Shown here piece by piece: positions 46,925 through 55,570 of a stretch of DNA of 64,000 nt. The notes beneath the pieces are model-generated. The model had not been told where the DNA came from. It did no database searches and worked only from the letters and a program-made list of their open reading frames with translations. The position numbers and the translations under genes were made by a program. Source of the DNA: CALDTK01 sp045110575 (GTDB lineage: Bacteria > Bacteroidota > Bacteroidia > Chitinophagales > Saprospiraceae); assembly GCA_045110575.1 (NCBI GenBank), contig JBGCGF010000017.1, positions 43,141 to 107,140 of the forward strand, written 5' to 3'. The stretch's first letter is position 1, and each line of letters starts with the position of its first letter.

Positions 46925-49384
46925 TTAAGGATTGAAAGTGAGATGAGTGAACTTGTCACTCCCTTTGATCTCTTCTGCATTTTGCAGTTCGACATGATGA
47001 TAACGGCCTTCTACCCAATCAGTGACCATGTCGTCATAGTGAGGGTTGCCTGGGTGACCACTTTGGCCTCCAGGATAGACGACTTCTGCTCCTACTTTAC
47101 TAGACAAGTCGACGACCATTCGCCAACTCGCGCCTACGTTTCCTTTCTGAGCATTGAGTGTGCCCTTGCGGCCCGAGACCGGTAAATCCATGCGCGAAAA
47201 CGCTGGTAAGCGCATCAGGTGCTGGACGCTTGCATTGTTGTAATCTCCCCAGGCATATCCTTCTTTCTTAGAAAGAGTATCCACTTTTGCACTCGCCAAT
47301 TCAATCGCTGCGGTGATTAGATCTGCCGCAGACTCGCGCTTATCGGTGACCTGATTATCAAACCAAGGATTCAGGGGATCATTCTTGAGTAGATCTACCA
47401 AGCGCCAATCTTTCGGCTTTTGTAGCGGACCTGTCTTTGATGATCCTTCAAGCTCATCCCATGCTAACATTCGAAGTGCTTTTGACCATTCTTCGAAAAT
47501 CACTGGCGCGAATGCATCTGCAGTAAACTTGAAGTCCCACGCTTGAAGCAAATCAAGTTGCCCTCTTGCAGAAAGTGAAAGCTCATCGCGCTTTGCATCC
47601 TTTAGGATAATAGGAACCAAATCGGCAGCGAATACGGAATAGCTGTCCATCTGATACTCCTGCATTTTTTCGACGGAAGACTTGCGTGTGCTGCGAATCA
47701 GTTCGTTGATACGTCGAGATCGGTAATGCTCGAATTTGCCTCGATAGTCGTATGGATACGTTTCGTCAGTACTGATTTGATTGGTACTCGTGAGGTAGCC
47801 CTGGTTCGGGTTTACGGAGAAAGGGTTTTCCGTAGGCGCTAGGTAGCCTACTGCCTCTGCATCTCCAGCCAGCTTTATGTACTTGCCTTCACCAGGAAGG
47901 TTTCGCGGCATAGTTCCCGAAATTCGGAGTGCGATGTCTCCTGTATTATTGGCGTATACAAGGTTCTGGGCTGGCCATCCCATTTTATAACTAGCCTTAA
48001 TGAAATCACGAACCGTCTTGCCTTTATTAAGGCCCATGAAGGTTTCTATAATCTCAGCTGAAGGACGTTTTAGCGTAAGCCAATCCATTGCCAAGCCGTA
48101 GCGGTAATCATCAGGATCATTAAACACGATTGGACCGTACTCTGTCACAACTACCGTATCCGAAATAATGCCTTGACCGCGTACTTCGATTTGCTCGATA
48201 CGGTACTCTACTTCTGCAGTTTTACCATTAGCTGTGCGGTAGCGCGTGTTGCTTGGATTTGTGTACTCGATTTTGTGCCAATCCAAGACATCCATTCCCA
48301 CATTGGTAATGCCCCAGGCGCTTTGTGCATTGAAACCGATCGTGATGCCCGGAACACCAGGAAGACTTACGCCGTGAACAGCCAAGCCGCCGGCATGTAA
48401 CTCACTTTCAAACCATACACTCGGCAAAGAGAGTGAGAGGTGAGGGTCGTTAGCCAATAATGGTTTGCCTGTTGAGGTAAAAATCCCGGCGATTGCCCAG
48501 TTGTTTGATCCGATTCCTTCCTCTGGTTCTTCAAAGCCTTGAAGACTAAGCGATGGACTTGTGGCTTGAACAGTTTGCTTAGGCCCAGCCAACAAATGGC
48601 GGCGACTGGCATTAATCAAGGCCGTGTCTTTGCCAGCAAACGGTGAATTTGCTGGAATGATTGGCTTCTCACTCGGGTCGCGCGGTGGAAATAGGAAATC
48701 ATAGCTCCGTTCGCCTAGCAACGCACGTGTATTGGTCGCCTGAATATCTTGGTTAGCGAAGTTGAGCGTATACGCCATGTTAAGTGCAACGAGCGCTGTC
48801 TTTTTAGGAGACCACTTACTTGGCGCAGCATCGAGAAGCTTGTACTCAATAGGATACTCACTCGGCGAAAGCTGAGCAATGTAGGCGTTGACACCGTCTG
48901 CATAGCTCAAGACTGCCTCGTATGCAGTTGGATCGTTTCGCCAAAGGCTATCGATGGTTTCGGCGAGTTTTGACCCGCCCATGCGTCGACGTTCCCGATC
49001 AAATTCCAGTGTACGCTCACCAAGTAGTTCACTCAAACGCCCTTCGGCAGCGCGTGAAACAAGGTCAAACTGAAACAGTCGGTGCTGCGCTTGAATGTAC
49101 CCTTGCGCATAAAACAAGTCTCTGTTCGTACTCGCAAAAATGTGCGGCACAAGACGCTCATCGTAATAGACTTCTACAGGAGCTCTTAATCCCGGCAAAT
49201 CGAAATCATCGTTCCAATAATCTGTATCGTTATTGGCGTAAAAACCCTCGAAAGGATTGAAAAATGAGCCGAGAGGAGGCGTGTCCGTTCCTCCTACGCT
49301 GACGCCGCGATCCATGAGAAGGAACCATCCCCCGCAGAGAAGCGAAACGATAATCAACTTAAGCCATGGTCTAGCGTTCGACAT
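46925..49384 (-). CDS. Penicillin acylase family N-terminal nucleophile hydrolase
   Basis: The 819-residue protein has an N-terminal hydrophobic signal or anchor (LKLIIVSLLCGGWFLLMDRG). The alpha-chain starts 'APVEVYYDERLVPHIFASTNRDLFYAQGYIQAQHRLFQFDLVSRAAEGRLSELLG'. The autoprocessing site 'EEGIGSNNWAIAG' has its nucleophile Ser at about residue 293, followed by 'LLANDPHLSLSLPSVWFE', all typical of the family. It acts outside the cytoplasm on amide bonds; substrates in the family range from penicillins to acyl-homoserine lactones, and none can be chosen here. ATG 49384 lies only 4 bases from the divergent gene's ATG. Confidence 0.9.
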   Translation of the reverse strand: MSNARPWLKLIIVSLLCGGWFLLMDRGVSVGGTDTPPLGSFFNPFEGFYANNDTDYWNDDFDLPGLRAPVEVYYDERLVPHIFASTNRDLFYAQGYIQAQHRLFQFDLVSRAAEGRLSELLGERTLEFDRERRRMGGSKLAETIDSLWRNDPTAYEAVLSYADGVNAYIAQLSPSEYPIEYKLLDAAPSKWSPKKTALVALNMAYTLNFANQDIQATNTRALLGERSYDFLFPPRDPSEKPIIPANSPFAGKDTALINASRRHLLAGPKQTVQATSPSLSLQGFEEPEEGIGSNNWAIAGIFTSTGKPLLANDPHLSLSLPSVWFESELHAGGLAVHGVSLPGVPGITIGFNAQSAWGITNVGMDVLDWHKIEYTNPSNTRYRTANGKTAEVEYRIEQIEVRGQGIISDTVVVTEYGPIVFNDPDDYRYGLAMDWLTLKRPSAEIIETFMGLNKGKTVRDFIKASYKMGWPAQNLVYANNTGDIALRISGTMPRNLPGEGKYIKLAGDAEAVGYLAPTENPFSVNPNQGYLTSTNQISTDETYPYDYRGKFEHYRSRRINELIRSTRKSSVEKMQEYQMDSYSVFAADLVPIILKDAKRDELSLSARGQLDLLQAWDFKFTADAFAPVIFEEWSKALRMLAWDELEGSSKTGPLQKPKDWRLVDLLKNDPLNPWFDNQVTDKRESAADLITAAIELASAKVDTLSKKEGYAWGDYNNASVQHLMRLPAFSRMDLPVSGRKGTLNAQKGNVGASWRMVVDLSSKVGAEVVYPGGQSGHPGNPHYDDMVTDWVEGRYHHVELQNAEEIKGSDKFTHLTFNP

Positions 49385-49388
49385 AGTA

Positions 49389-49985
49389 ATGTTGAGTTTT
49401 AGCAAAAGCGAAAAGTACGTTAAAGGCTTGGTGTGGCCAAGTGCCACATTGGCTTGTGTATTTCTTGTTTTCCTACTCGTAAATTGTGCGTCACCTCAGC
49501 CGCAGCGGGAATTTACAGGAGAGAAGATCTTTCGTACGACTCAACCTTCTCGGCTGTTCTTCGCAAATACGCGATCTTTCAACTACTACCGTAAGCGGCC
49601 AAAAGGAACAGACCTCGACGTATATCGACTTCGCAAATTCCGAGTCACACGCAAGCGGCCCACCTTGGTCCCCATTATCGTGGACGCCTACTTAAAGGAC
49701 GAGGCCTATCTATTCATCGAGGCCAATGAATTCCCAGGTCTCAGTGATCCTATTACGTTTCGCGCAGCAACAGAGGCGAAGGCAGACACCTTTAGCCTCG
49801 ACTTGCCCTCTCGAAAGGGGCAACTCGAATTCGCGACAGATCTCTACGAAGGCATCTTGAATGGCCACAGAATTGGTGTCCTTGTGCGTGATACAGGGTT
49901 TGTTGAGATCTACGACAAACGAGCCGACCGAGCAGCATTTCAAGCTGTATTCAAGGACTATTACAGGCTAACAGAACGCATTTAA
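49389..49985 (+). CDS. Lipoprotein of unknown function
   Basis: The 198-residue protein has a lipoprotein signal after a short basic start (MLSFSKSEKYVKGLVWPSATLACVFLVFLLVNC|ASP). The mature part is rich in Arg, Lys and aromatic residues (FRTTQPSRLFFANTRSFNYYRKR) and predicted to be beta-rich; I recognise no family. ATG 49389 is chosen since it starts the signal sequence. It faces penicillin acylase with 4 bases between the two start codons, so at least one mRNA must start inside the other gene or be leaderless. Followed by the GWxTD gene. Confidence 0.75.
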   Translation: MLSFSKSEKYVKGLVWPSATLACVFLVFLLVNCASPQPQREFTGEKIFRTTQPSRLFFANTRSFNYYRKRPKGTDLDVYRLRKFRVTRKRPTLVPIIVDAYLKDEAYLFIEANEFPGLSDPITFRAATEAKADTFSLDLPSRKGQLEFATDLYEGILNGHRIGVLVRDTGFVEIYDKRADRAAFQAVFKDYYRLTERI

Positions 49986-50052
49986 ACGACTGGCAATACG
50001 TCAGCTAGCTGCTTCAATTCGATTTTAGAACCTTACTAGCTCTTTGATCGAT

Positions 50053-50060
50053 TACCTTTG
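50053..50060 (+). promoter_or_regulatory. -7 element TACCTTTG of the GWxTD gene
   Basis: A perfect TAnnTTTG element ends 4 bases (TGCC) before the ATG at 50065, so transcription would begin at or next to the start codon. Confidence 0.5.
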
Positions 50061-50064
50061 TGCC

Positions 50065-51519
50065 ATGCGGATTTCTCTTCTTTCGTTCTTTCTATTTGCC
50101 TCTGTACTCACTGTCATTGCACAGCCAAAAGCTTCGATTGGGTATGCTACTTTCAATTCTGAAGAAGGTCCGTATGTCGAGGTGTACGTTTCTGTTGAGC
50201 GTGCTTCCTTAGAAAAAACGGCTACCGATCGCCAATCGGCAACGTTTACGCTCGTGTTTTCACAAGACGATGAAATCCAACGAGCAGATAAAGTTGAGCT
50301 GATTGCTCCTGTTGATGGTGAGGATCGAAACTTCGTTGAGGCACTTCGTTATCGCATGCCGAACGGCAATTATCGCCTCAATGTAGAAGGCGTTGACAAG
50401 GCTGACACTTCTCAGCTTTCGCTAAAACTGGCGACGGATATCCTCGTTGACTACGCTTCAGATTCTATTGGATTGAGCGACCTGCAGCTTTCGGCGATGT
50501 CTTACCAAGCAGACAGCTTACGCCAAAACAGCAGTCTCGTGAAAGGCGGCTTTGTACTTGAGCCGTTGCCACAGAATTTCGTGAAGCGCCAAATGGAAGG
50601 CTTTACCGCATACATCGAAGCGTACTACCCTACTTCACTTCAAAACCAACCTGCACTTCTAGAGTATACCGTGATAGGTTTTGATGACAATGGAACGCCG
50701 AAAGACATTTTCCGGAAGACTAAGCGCTTTTCGGCAACAGATTTCAGTACTCCGTTTTTCATCAACATCAACACCGAATCGCTCGCAAGCGGAAGCTATG
50801 GATTGAAAATGACGTTGCGCGATCAATCGCTTCAGTCTATCGCGGAGAAGGTTAGCATATTCATACTTTCTAACCCAGAACAAGACGTCGAAAAAGTTGA
50901 GCCAAAAGCCGAGACGTACGATGAGAGTTTCGTATTCGACGTCTCTGTTGATTCGTTGAAATATGTACTTAGATCTATTCTTCCAATCGTTTCTGCTTCT
51001 GAAAGCGACTACCTCGAAGGCGTGATCAACAGCGGAAATCTTGAAGCTCAACGTCTAGCCATTTACAATCACTTTCTGGGTGAATCGGAGAAGTACCCTC
51101 ACGTTGCGTATCGCGCCTACATGGATATCGTTCGTGAGATTGATGCTGCGTTTAAGAATGGATTCCGATCAGGTTTCGAGTCTGACAGAGGCTACATCTA
51201 CCTCAAGTACGGCCAACCAGATGACCGTGTCATTGTAAATGAAGACCCAAGTGCTCCACCCTACGAGATTTGGATCTACAACTATGTAGAGCGCACCTTC
51301 CAAGGTCCTGGAAAATTCTTGTTCTACAACCCAACCTTAGACAACGCCAGCTACACGCTACTCCACTCTACAGTGCGCGGAGAAATTGCGGAGCCGCAAT
51401 GGAAACGGATTCTATATTCTCGTTCGACGGGTCAATTCCAAGACGGTGATACCGTACAAGGCACCGACATCGGCGACCACGTGGGCCGTTATGCAGATGA
51501 GTACTTTTCTGATTTCTAA
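50065..51519 (+). CDS. GWxTD domain-containing secreted protein
   Basis: The 484-residue protein starts with a signal peptide (MRISLLSFFLFASVLTVIAQ). The N-terminal ~270 residues are Ig-like beta segments. The C-terminal ~190 residues match the GWxTD domain of Bacteroidota: 'NHFLGESEKYPHVAYRAYMDIVREIDAAFKNGFRSGFESDRGYIYLKYGQPDDRVI...PYEIWIYNY'. The domain's function is not known; it is found in exported proteins, often near protease or cell-envelope genes. Two copies of the dispersed word lie 86 bases apart (50414, 50515), read in two different frames (LSLK and LRQN). Confidence 0.88.
   Translation: MRISLLSFFLFASVLTVIAQPKASIGYATFNSEEGPYVEVYVSVERASLEKTATDRQSATFTLVFSQDDEIQRADKVELIAPVDGEDRNFVEALRYRMPNGNYRLNVEGVDKADTSQLSLKLATDILVDYASDSIGLSDLQLSAMSYQADSLRQNSSLVKGGFVLEPLPQNFVKRQMEGFTAYIEAYYPTSLQNQPALLEYTVIGFDDNGTPKDIFRKTKRFSATDFSTPFFININTESLASGSYGLKMTLRDQSLQSIAEKVSIFILSNPEQDVEKVEPKAETYDESFVFDVSVDSLKYVLRSILPIVSASESDYLEGVINSGNLEAQRLAIYNHFLGESEKYPHVAYRAYMDIVREIDAAFKNGFRSGFESDRGYIYLKYGQPDDRVIVNEDPSAPPYEIWIYNYVERTFQGPGKFLFYNPTLDNASYTLLHSTVRGEIAEPQWKRILYSRSTGQFQDGDTVQGTDIGDHVGRYADEYFSDF
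50515..50529 (-). repeat. Dispersed word, variant T at position 10
   Basis: In the GWxTD gene, read as LRQN. A second copy with one core mismatch lies at 50414-50428. Confidence 0.75.
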
Positions 51520-51621
51520 TCGACCGTTGGGTCTTAGGAGATGTTGGCGGACTTCCCGAGAACTTTCAAAAAGAAGACATACGTTTGAAGAGGTTTGTCA
51601 AAAGCCGCTAAGCAAAATCGT

Positions 51622-52836
51622 ATGATCACACGGAAGTACACTTCATTCTTTTCAGCAGTAATTCTCGGAACCGTTTTAGCTGTTTCGGCTTGTAGTCCTC
51701 GCGCGTCGAAGACCGTTCAGGCTACTCCGATAACTGTCGAGAAGGCGGTTTTGGCGAAAGCTGAACTAGCAGAGCTCAACGCTGTAGAAATGCTCAGCGT
51801 AGCAGCAGTTAGACCTGCGCTTTCGACTTTCCCCCAGATCAAAGCAAAGCCTAGAGCGGAGTTTAGTCTTGTCGCTGTGGGTGACATGATGCTGGGCACT
51901 AACTATCCAGACCCGAAATACTTGCCTCCTGGAGACGGCAGCATGATTTTACGGGACATGGAAAGCTACCTTCAGAATGCAGACATCACGATAGGCAACC
52001 TCGAAGGAACATTGCTCAACGAAGGCGGAACGCCTAAAAGGTGCGGGAATCCTGACGCCTGCTATGCCTTCCGCTCGCCAGAGAGTTTTGCGCAACACTT
52101 CGCCAACGCAGGCTTTGATTTCTTGAGCTTGGCGAACAATCACTCCGGAGACTTTGGTCCGATTGGAAGAGCAACAACAAAGCGTCGATTAGAAGAGTAT
52201 GGAATCGCTTACGCTGGACTGATGGGTACGGACGAAATAGCCTACCGGACATTCCAAGGAGTGCGATTTGCCTTCATTGCTTTTGCGCCAAATAGCGGAA
52301 CGGTAGACGTTCGCGACATTTCAAGAGCGCGTCGCCTAGTAGAACAGGCCGACGCAGAAGCAGAGATCGTCATCGTCACGTTTCACGGCGGTGCAGAAGG
52401 CAAAGACGCTCAACATGTGACGCGTCGAACAGAAGAGTACTACAAGGAGAATCGAGGGAACGTTTACAAGTTTTCACATGCTGTCATTGATGCCGGAGCA
52501 GATGCGGTGCTTGGGCACGGTCCTCATGTTTCCCGCGCAATGGAGCTTTACAAGGACCGCATCATTGCCTACAGCTTAGGGAATTTTGCGACTTATGGTC
52601 GGTTTAACCTCCGCGGCCCTGCCGGTGTAGCTCCCCTATTGAAGTTCAGGATGGATGATACGGGGAGGTTTATCTCTGGTGAGATTGTTCCTATTTACCA
52701 AACGAAGCCCAGCGGACCGAAGGTTGATCCTAGAGGAAGAGCGATCAAAATCATCGCAGATCTTTCGAATCAGGATTTCCCTGAGAGCCCACTCCGCATC
52801 GGTAGCGATGGTTCGCTAAGTGTTCCTAATCTATAG
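51622..52836 (+). CDS. CapA-family (PGA_cap) lipoprotein, metallophosphatase fold
   Basis: The 404-residue protein starts at ATG 51622 with a lipoprotein signal (SFFSAVILGTVLAVSAC|SPR). The rest matches the CapA/PgsA family: 'LVAVGDMMLG', 'ITIGNLEGTLLN', 'DFLSLANNHSGDFG', 'IVTFHGGAEG' and 'AVLGHGPHVSRAMELYKDRIIAYSLGNF', with metal-ligand Asp, Asn and His in the order of calcineurin-like enzymes. Some relatives serve poly-gamma-glutamate capsule synthesis, but no capB/capC genes are near, so that role is doubtful here. An exact copy of the dispersed word encodes VLAKAEL in the linker after the signal. The last ~55 codons recur as a broken copy at 54156-54300. Confidence 0.88.
   Translation: MITRKYTSFFSAVILGTVLAVSACSPRASKTVQATPITVEKAVLAKAELAELNAVEMLSVAAVRPALSTFPQIKAKPRAEFSLVAVGDMMLGTNYPDPKYLPPGDGSMILRDMESYLQNADITIGNLEGTLLNEGGTPKRCGNPDACYAFRSPESFAQHFANAGFDFLSLANNHSGDFGPIGRATTKRRLEEYGIAYAGLMGTDEIAYRTFQGVRFAFIAFAPNSGTVDVRDISRARRLVEQADAEAEIVIVTFHGGAEGKDAQHVTRRTEEYYKENRGNVYKFSHAVIDAGADAVLGHGPHVSRAMELYKDRIIAYSLGNFATYGRFNLRGPAGVAPLLKFRMDDTGRFISGEIVPIYQTKPSGPKVDPRGRAIKIIADLSNQDFPESPLRIGSDGSLSVPNL
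51748..51762 (+). repeat. Dispersed word, exact copy
   Basis: Exact 15-base copy in the capA-like gene, read as VLAKA. The following bases GAAC also match the copy at 13087. Confidence 0.8.
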
Positions 52837-52885
52837 CGCTTGATCACTTTGGTAGAATAATGCTACAAAACGAGTGATAGTTGCT

Positions 52886-52893
52886 TAGTTTTC
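52886..52893 (+). promoter_or_regulatory. -7-like element TAGTTTTC of the first DUF3667 gene
   Basis: TAGTTTTC is followed by CGGT and then the GTG start. The same layout (TAGCTTTC, CGGT, ATG) precedes the duplicated gene, so it has been kept since the duplication. Confidence 0.45.
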
Positions 52894-52897
52894 CGGT

Positions 52898-54064
52898 GTG
52901 CCAGAAAGTAAATACACTTCTTACGATCCATTAGTCTGCTTGAACTGTGATGAACGCTTTTCAAAACAGGTCATGTTCTGTCCAACTTGCGGACAGAAAA
53001 ATCGCAAAAGTGAACTGTCACTTATCAAGTGGCTTCAAGAAGGCTTAAGCACGTTCTTTCATCTAGAAGGGAAGAGCTGGAATACGCTGAAGGACTTGCC
53101 CGTTCCTGGCAAACTTGCGTCGAACTATTTCAATGGCAAACGGCAACGTTATGTACACCCGTTTCGACTGCTGGTATTTAGTTCTTTGATATGCCTGGCT
53201 GGTGGCGTATCGATGGTCGATACAGGATCTGAAGAGGAAGTCGAAATCGTAGATATAGGGCCAGATGTCCGCATTGAAGAGGTCAATTTTGCTAAGGGAA
53301 CTAATGCAGACTCTTTGTCTCCTAACATAATAGCCCACTACACTCGGCATCCGATCGCACGAAAATTAAAGGCGATAGATATCCTGAGGACGAAGATCGT
53401 TGCGCATGATAGGTTTAGAATGCTAGCAGATTCTATTCAAGCTTCGGGCTATGCCACTGCAAGTGAAGCTTACCTGCTGGACTCCCTAAGAAAGTTCTAC
53501 CCTATGCCAGAAGCCTGGTCGACGGGGTTTGCGCAAATAATGGGTGACTCCTTAGATTTTGATCCGAGAACGATTGCCTATGGTACACCACAGCAGGTTG
53601 CAGACACCGAGGAATATGACAATTGGGGCACACGATTAGCGGCCCAAAAAGTGGTTCAACTCTACCAGAAAGGAATTGAGTCTGCAGGAGAATATTTAGA
53701 AGCTAGCTTCTCTTGGGCGATTCTAATTTTCGTGCCTTTTCTTGCTTTTGGGTACAAGATTTTTTACCGCAGAAAATTGCCTTTTTACACGCAGCACTTA
53801 ACCTACACAGCTGTACTGATGTCTGTCGCGCTCTTGCTAGCAACCCTCAGGAGTTTACTGTTGTGGGTATTTCCAGGCAGCACCGTATTTATACCTATTG
53901 GCATAGTGATGTATGTCGTTTATACTTTACTGAGTGACCGAAAGGTGTTCGACGTTTCTTTTTTACACGCGATTTTAAAATCATCGCTAATCGGTTTTTA
54001 CAGCCTTTTTGCCTTAATGATAACAGCTCTGATCTGGCTGCTCGGAGCATTGATCATGGCCTAG
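52898..54064 (+). CDS. DUF3667 membrane protein with zinc ribbon (copy 1)
   Basis: The 388-residue protein has an N-terminal zinc ribbon 'CLNCDERFSKQVMFCPTCGQKN' (CxxC-x12-CxxC) and the DUF3667 core 'LSLIKWLQEGLSTFFHLEGKSWNTLKDLPVPGKLASNYFNGKRQRYVHPFRLLVFSSLI'. A variable extracytoplasmic part of about 160 residues and three to four membrane helices near the C-terminus follow. DUF3667 proteins are widespread in Bacteroidota with no known function. GTG is the start, kept because the paralogue starts with ATG at the same place. Tandem paralogue of the gene at 54390. Confidence 0.88.
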   Translation: MPESKYTSYDPLVCLNCDERFSKQVMFCPTCGQKNRKSELSLIKWLQEGLSTFFHLEGKSWNTLKDLPVPGKLASNYFNGKRQRYVHPFRLLVFSSLICLAGGVSMVDTGSEEEVEIVDIGPDVRIEEVNFAKGTNADSLSPNIIAHYTRHPIARKLKAIDILRTKIVAHDRFRMLADSIQASGYATASEAYLLDSLRKFYPMPEAWSTGFAQIMGDSLDFDPRTIAYGTPQQVADTEEYDNWGTRLAAQKVVQLYQKGIESAGEYLEASFSWAILIFVPFLAFGYKIFYRRKLPFYTQHLTYTAVLMSVALLLATLRSLLLWVFPGSTVFIPIGIVMYVVYTLLSDRKVFDVSFLHAILKSSLIGFYSLFALMITALIWLLGALIMA

Positions 54065-54155
54065 CGAACTGGACTAGTTCCTACCCTTTCTGCCAACATC
54101 TCGCCTCTGTGAGAGCTGTATTGTCTACAAAGACTCGTTCTTCCTTACTTGAGAT

Positions 54156-54300
54156 AAGTACGATTCTATCCTTCTGCCCAATCGAAGCAAAGCAGCCCTA
54201 TGGTAGTCCCTCGTGGAAGGGCCTACAAAATCATCGCAGATCTCTCGAATCAGGATTTCCCTGAAAGCCACTTCGTATTGGTAGCGATGGATAGCTAAGT
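54156..54300 (+). pseudogene. Broken duplicate of the CapA-like gene's 3' end
   Basis: Translating from about 54180 gives 'SKQSSPMVVPRGRAYKIIADLSNQDFPES', which aligns with the CapA-like C-terminus 'TKPSGPKVDPRGRAIKIIADLSNQDFPES'. A one-base loss then shifts the frame (AGCCCACTCCGC versus AGCCACTTCGT), while the DNA stays alignable through 'GGTAGCGATGG...GCTAAGTG'. It lies before DUF3667 copy 2 just as the intact end lies before copy 1. Hence the duplicated block was [capA end + DUF3667 gene]. Confidence 0.85.
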
Positions 54301-54377
54301 GCTCGTAGTCTCTAATGAGGCTTTAACGATTTGTCGCCGCTAGTCAAAAGTTTGATGAGTAGGCTTACGAGATTGAT

Positions 54378-54385
54378 TAGCTTTC
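54378..54385 (+). promoter_or_regulatory. -7-like element TAGCTTTC of the second DUF3667 gene
   Basis: TAGCTTTC is followed by CGGT and the ATG at 54390, mirroring the element before copy 1 while the DNA around it has diverged. Confidence 0.45.
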
Positions 54386-54389
54386 CGGT

Positions 54390-55547
54390 ATGAGTCGTTT
54401 TTCAGCGTATGATCCTACCAGTTGCTTGAATTGCGGTGCTGCTTTCGCAGCATCGACAAAGTTTTGCCCGTCTTGCGGTCAGAAAAACCGCAAGCATGAG
54501 TTAAGCCTTGTGGAGTGGCTCACTGAAGGATTGAGTACGTTTTTCCATTTGGAAGGAAAGACACTTAATACAGTAAGAGATTTAGTAGTGCCTGGTAAGA
54601 TGGCAACCAACTATTTCAACGGGCAACGTCAACGGTACGTGCACCCGTTTCGTCTATTGGTATTCAGTTCGCTTATATGTTTTGGACTAATATCTATTGC
54701 GAACTACTTTAATCCTGAAGAAGGTGTCTCTAATCAAATTATGAGCATCGGGGTCAACGAAACGAAAGTGAATCATGTAACTCCTGGTGACTCTATGGCC
54801 ACAATTGTCATGGAAAATTTTGACGACCACCCTATTTCAGGCCGAATGAAAGCGATCGATCTTCTTCGGGCTCGTATCGTTGACCACGATCGCTTTGAAC
54901 TCATCGCAGACAGTATGAGCCGCGCTGGAGCTGGCCAAGATTCAGCGCTGGTAGCTTTACTGGACACCATGCGCAATTTCTACACCATGCCAAACAGCTG
55001 GATGGGCGAAGGCACTTATGTTTCTAACGGGGATACAATCGATTTTGACTCGCGAGGAGTAGCAAGTCTGAGCCCAGCTGAGGTTGTTGAGGCCTCAGAT
55101 GTGAAAGGTTGGGTTCAACGGTACCTTTTTCAAAAAGGCATCAAAGCTTATCAAAATGGTGCGGAATCATTAACCAAACTCTTTTACGGTAACCTGTCAT
55201 GGGCCGTCCTTATTTACGTCCCGTTTTTAGCGCTTGGATACAAGCTCTTTTACCGTGGGAAGATGCCCCTCTATACGCAACACCTCACGTACAGTGCTAT
55301 TTTAATGTCTGTTGCTTTACTTCTGTATGGCGTGGGGGCTATTCTAGACACGATGATCCCTTTTGGAATAGCTTCTGCGGTATTGACTATTCTCTACTTA
55401 GTATATAATTATATAAGTGACAAGCGACTCTTCCTCGTGAGTTACCTCCATGCCTTTGCTAAACTCAATGTTTTAGCAGCCTATGGATTTGCGGCCTTTA
55501 TGCTATCTATGATGATCTGGTTTTTCACCATGATGGTGTTCATCTAG
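54390..55547 (+). CDS. DUF3667 membrane protein with zinc ribbon (copy 2)
   Basis: The 385-residue protein has the zinc ribbon 'CLNCGAAFAASTKFCPSCGQKN', core 'LSLVEWLTEGLSTFFHLEGKTLNTVRDLVVPGKMATNYFNGQRQRYVHPFRLLVFSSLICF', and C-terminal helices (SWAVLIYVPFLALGYKLFYRGKMPLYTQHLTYSAILMSVALLL). It is closely related to copy 1 at both ends, while the middle extracytoplasmic segment has drifted. That suggests the middle binds something that differs between copies, or is under little constraint. Function unknown. Convergent with the ABC ATPase gene. Confidence 0.88.
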   Translation: MSRFSAYDPTSCLNCGAAFAASTKFCPSCGQKNRKHELSLVEWLTEGLSTFFHLEGKTLNTVRDLVVPGKMATNYFNGQRQRYVHPFRLLVFSSLICFGLISIANYFNPEEGVSNQIMSIGVNETKVNHVTPGDSMATIVMENFDDHPISGRMKAIDLLRARIVDHDRFELIADSMSRAGAGQDSALVALLDTMRNFYTMPNSWMGEGTYVSNGDTIDFDSRGVASLSPAEVVEASDVKGWVQRYLFQKGIKAYQNGAESLTKLFYGNLSWAVLIYVPFLALGYKLFYRGKMPLYTQHLTYSAILMSVALLLYGVGAILDTMIPFGIASAVLTILYLVYNYISDKRLFLVSYLHAFAKLNVLAAYGFAAFMLSMMIWFFTMMVFI

Positions 55548-55570
55548 GACCTCAAGAAACTTGATAATTA

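Noticed and set aside
51622..55547. Poly-gamma-glutamate capsule operon around the CapA-like gene
   Set aside because: No capB, capC or ligase-type genes nearby; the neighbours are GWxTD and DUF3667 genes.
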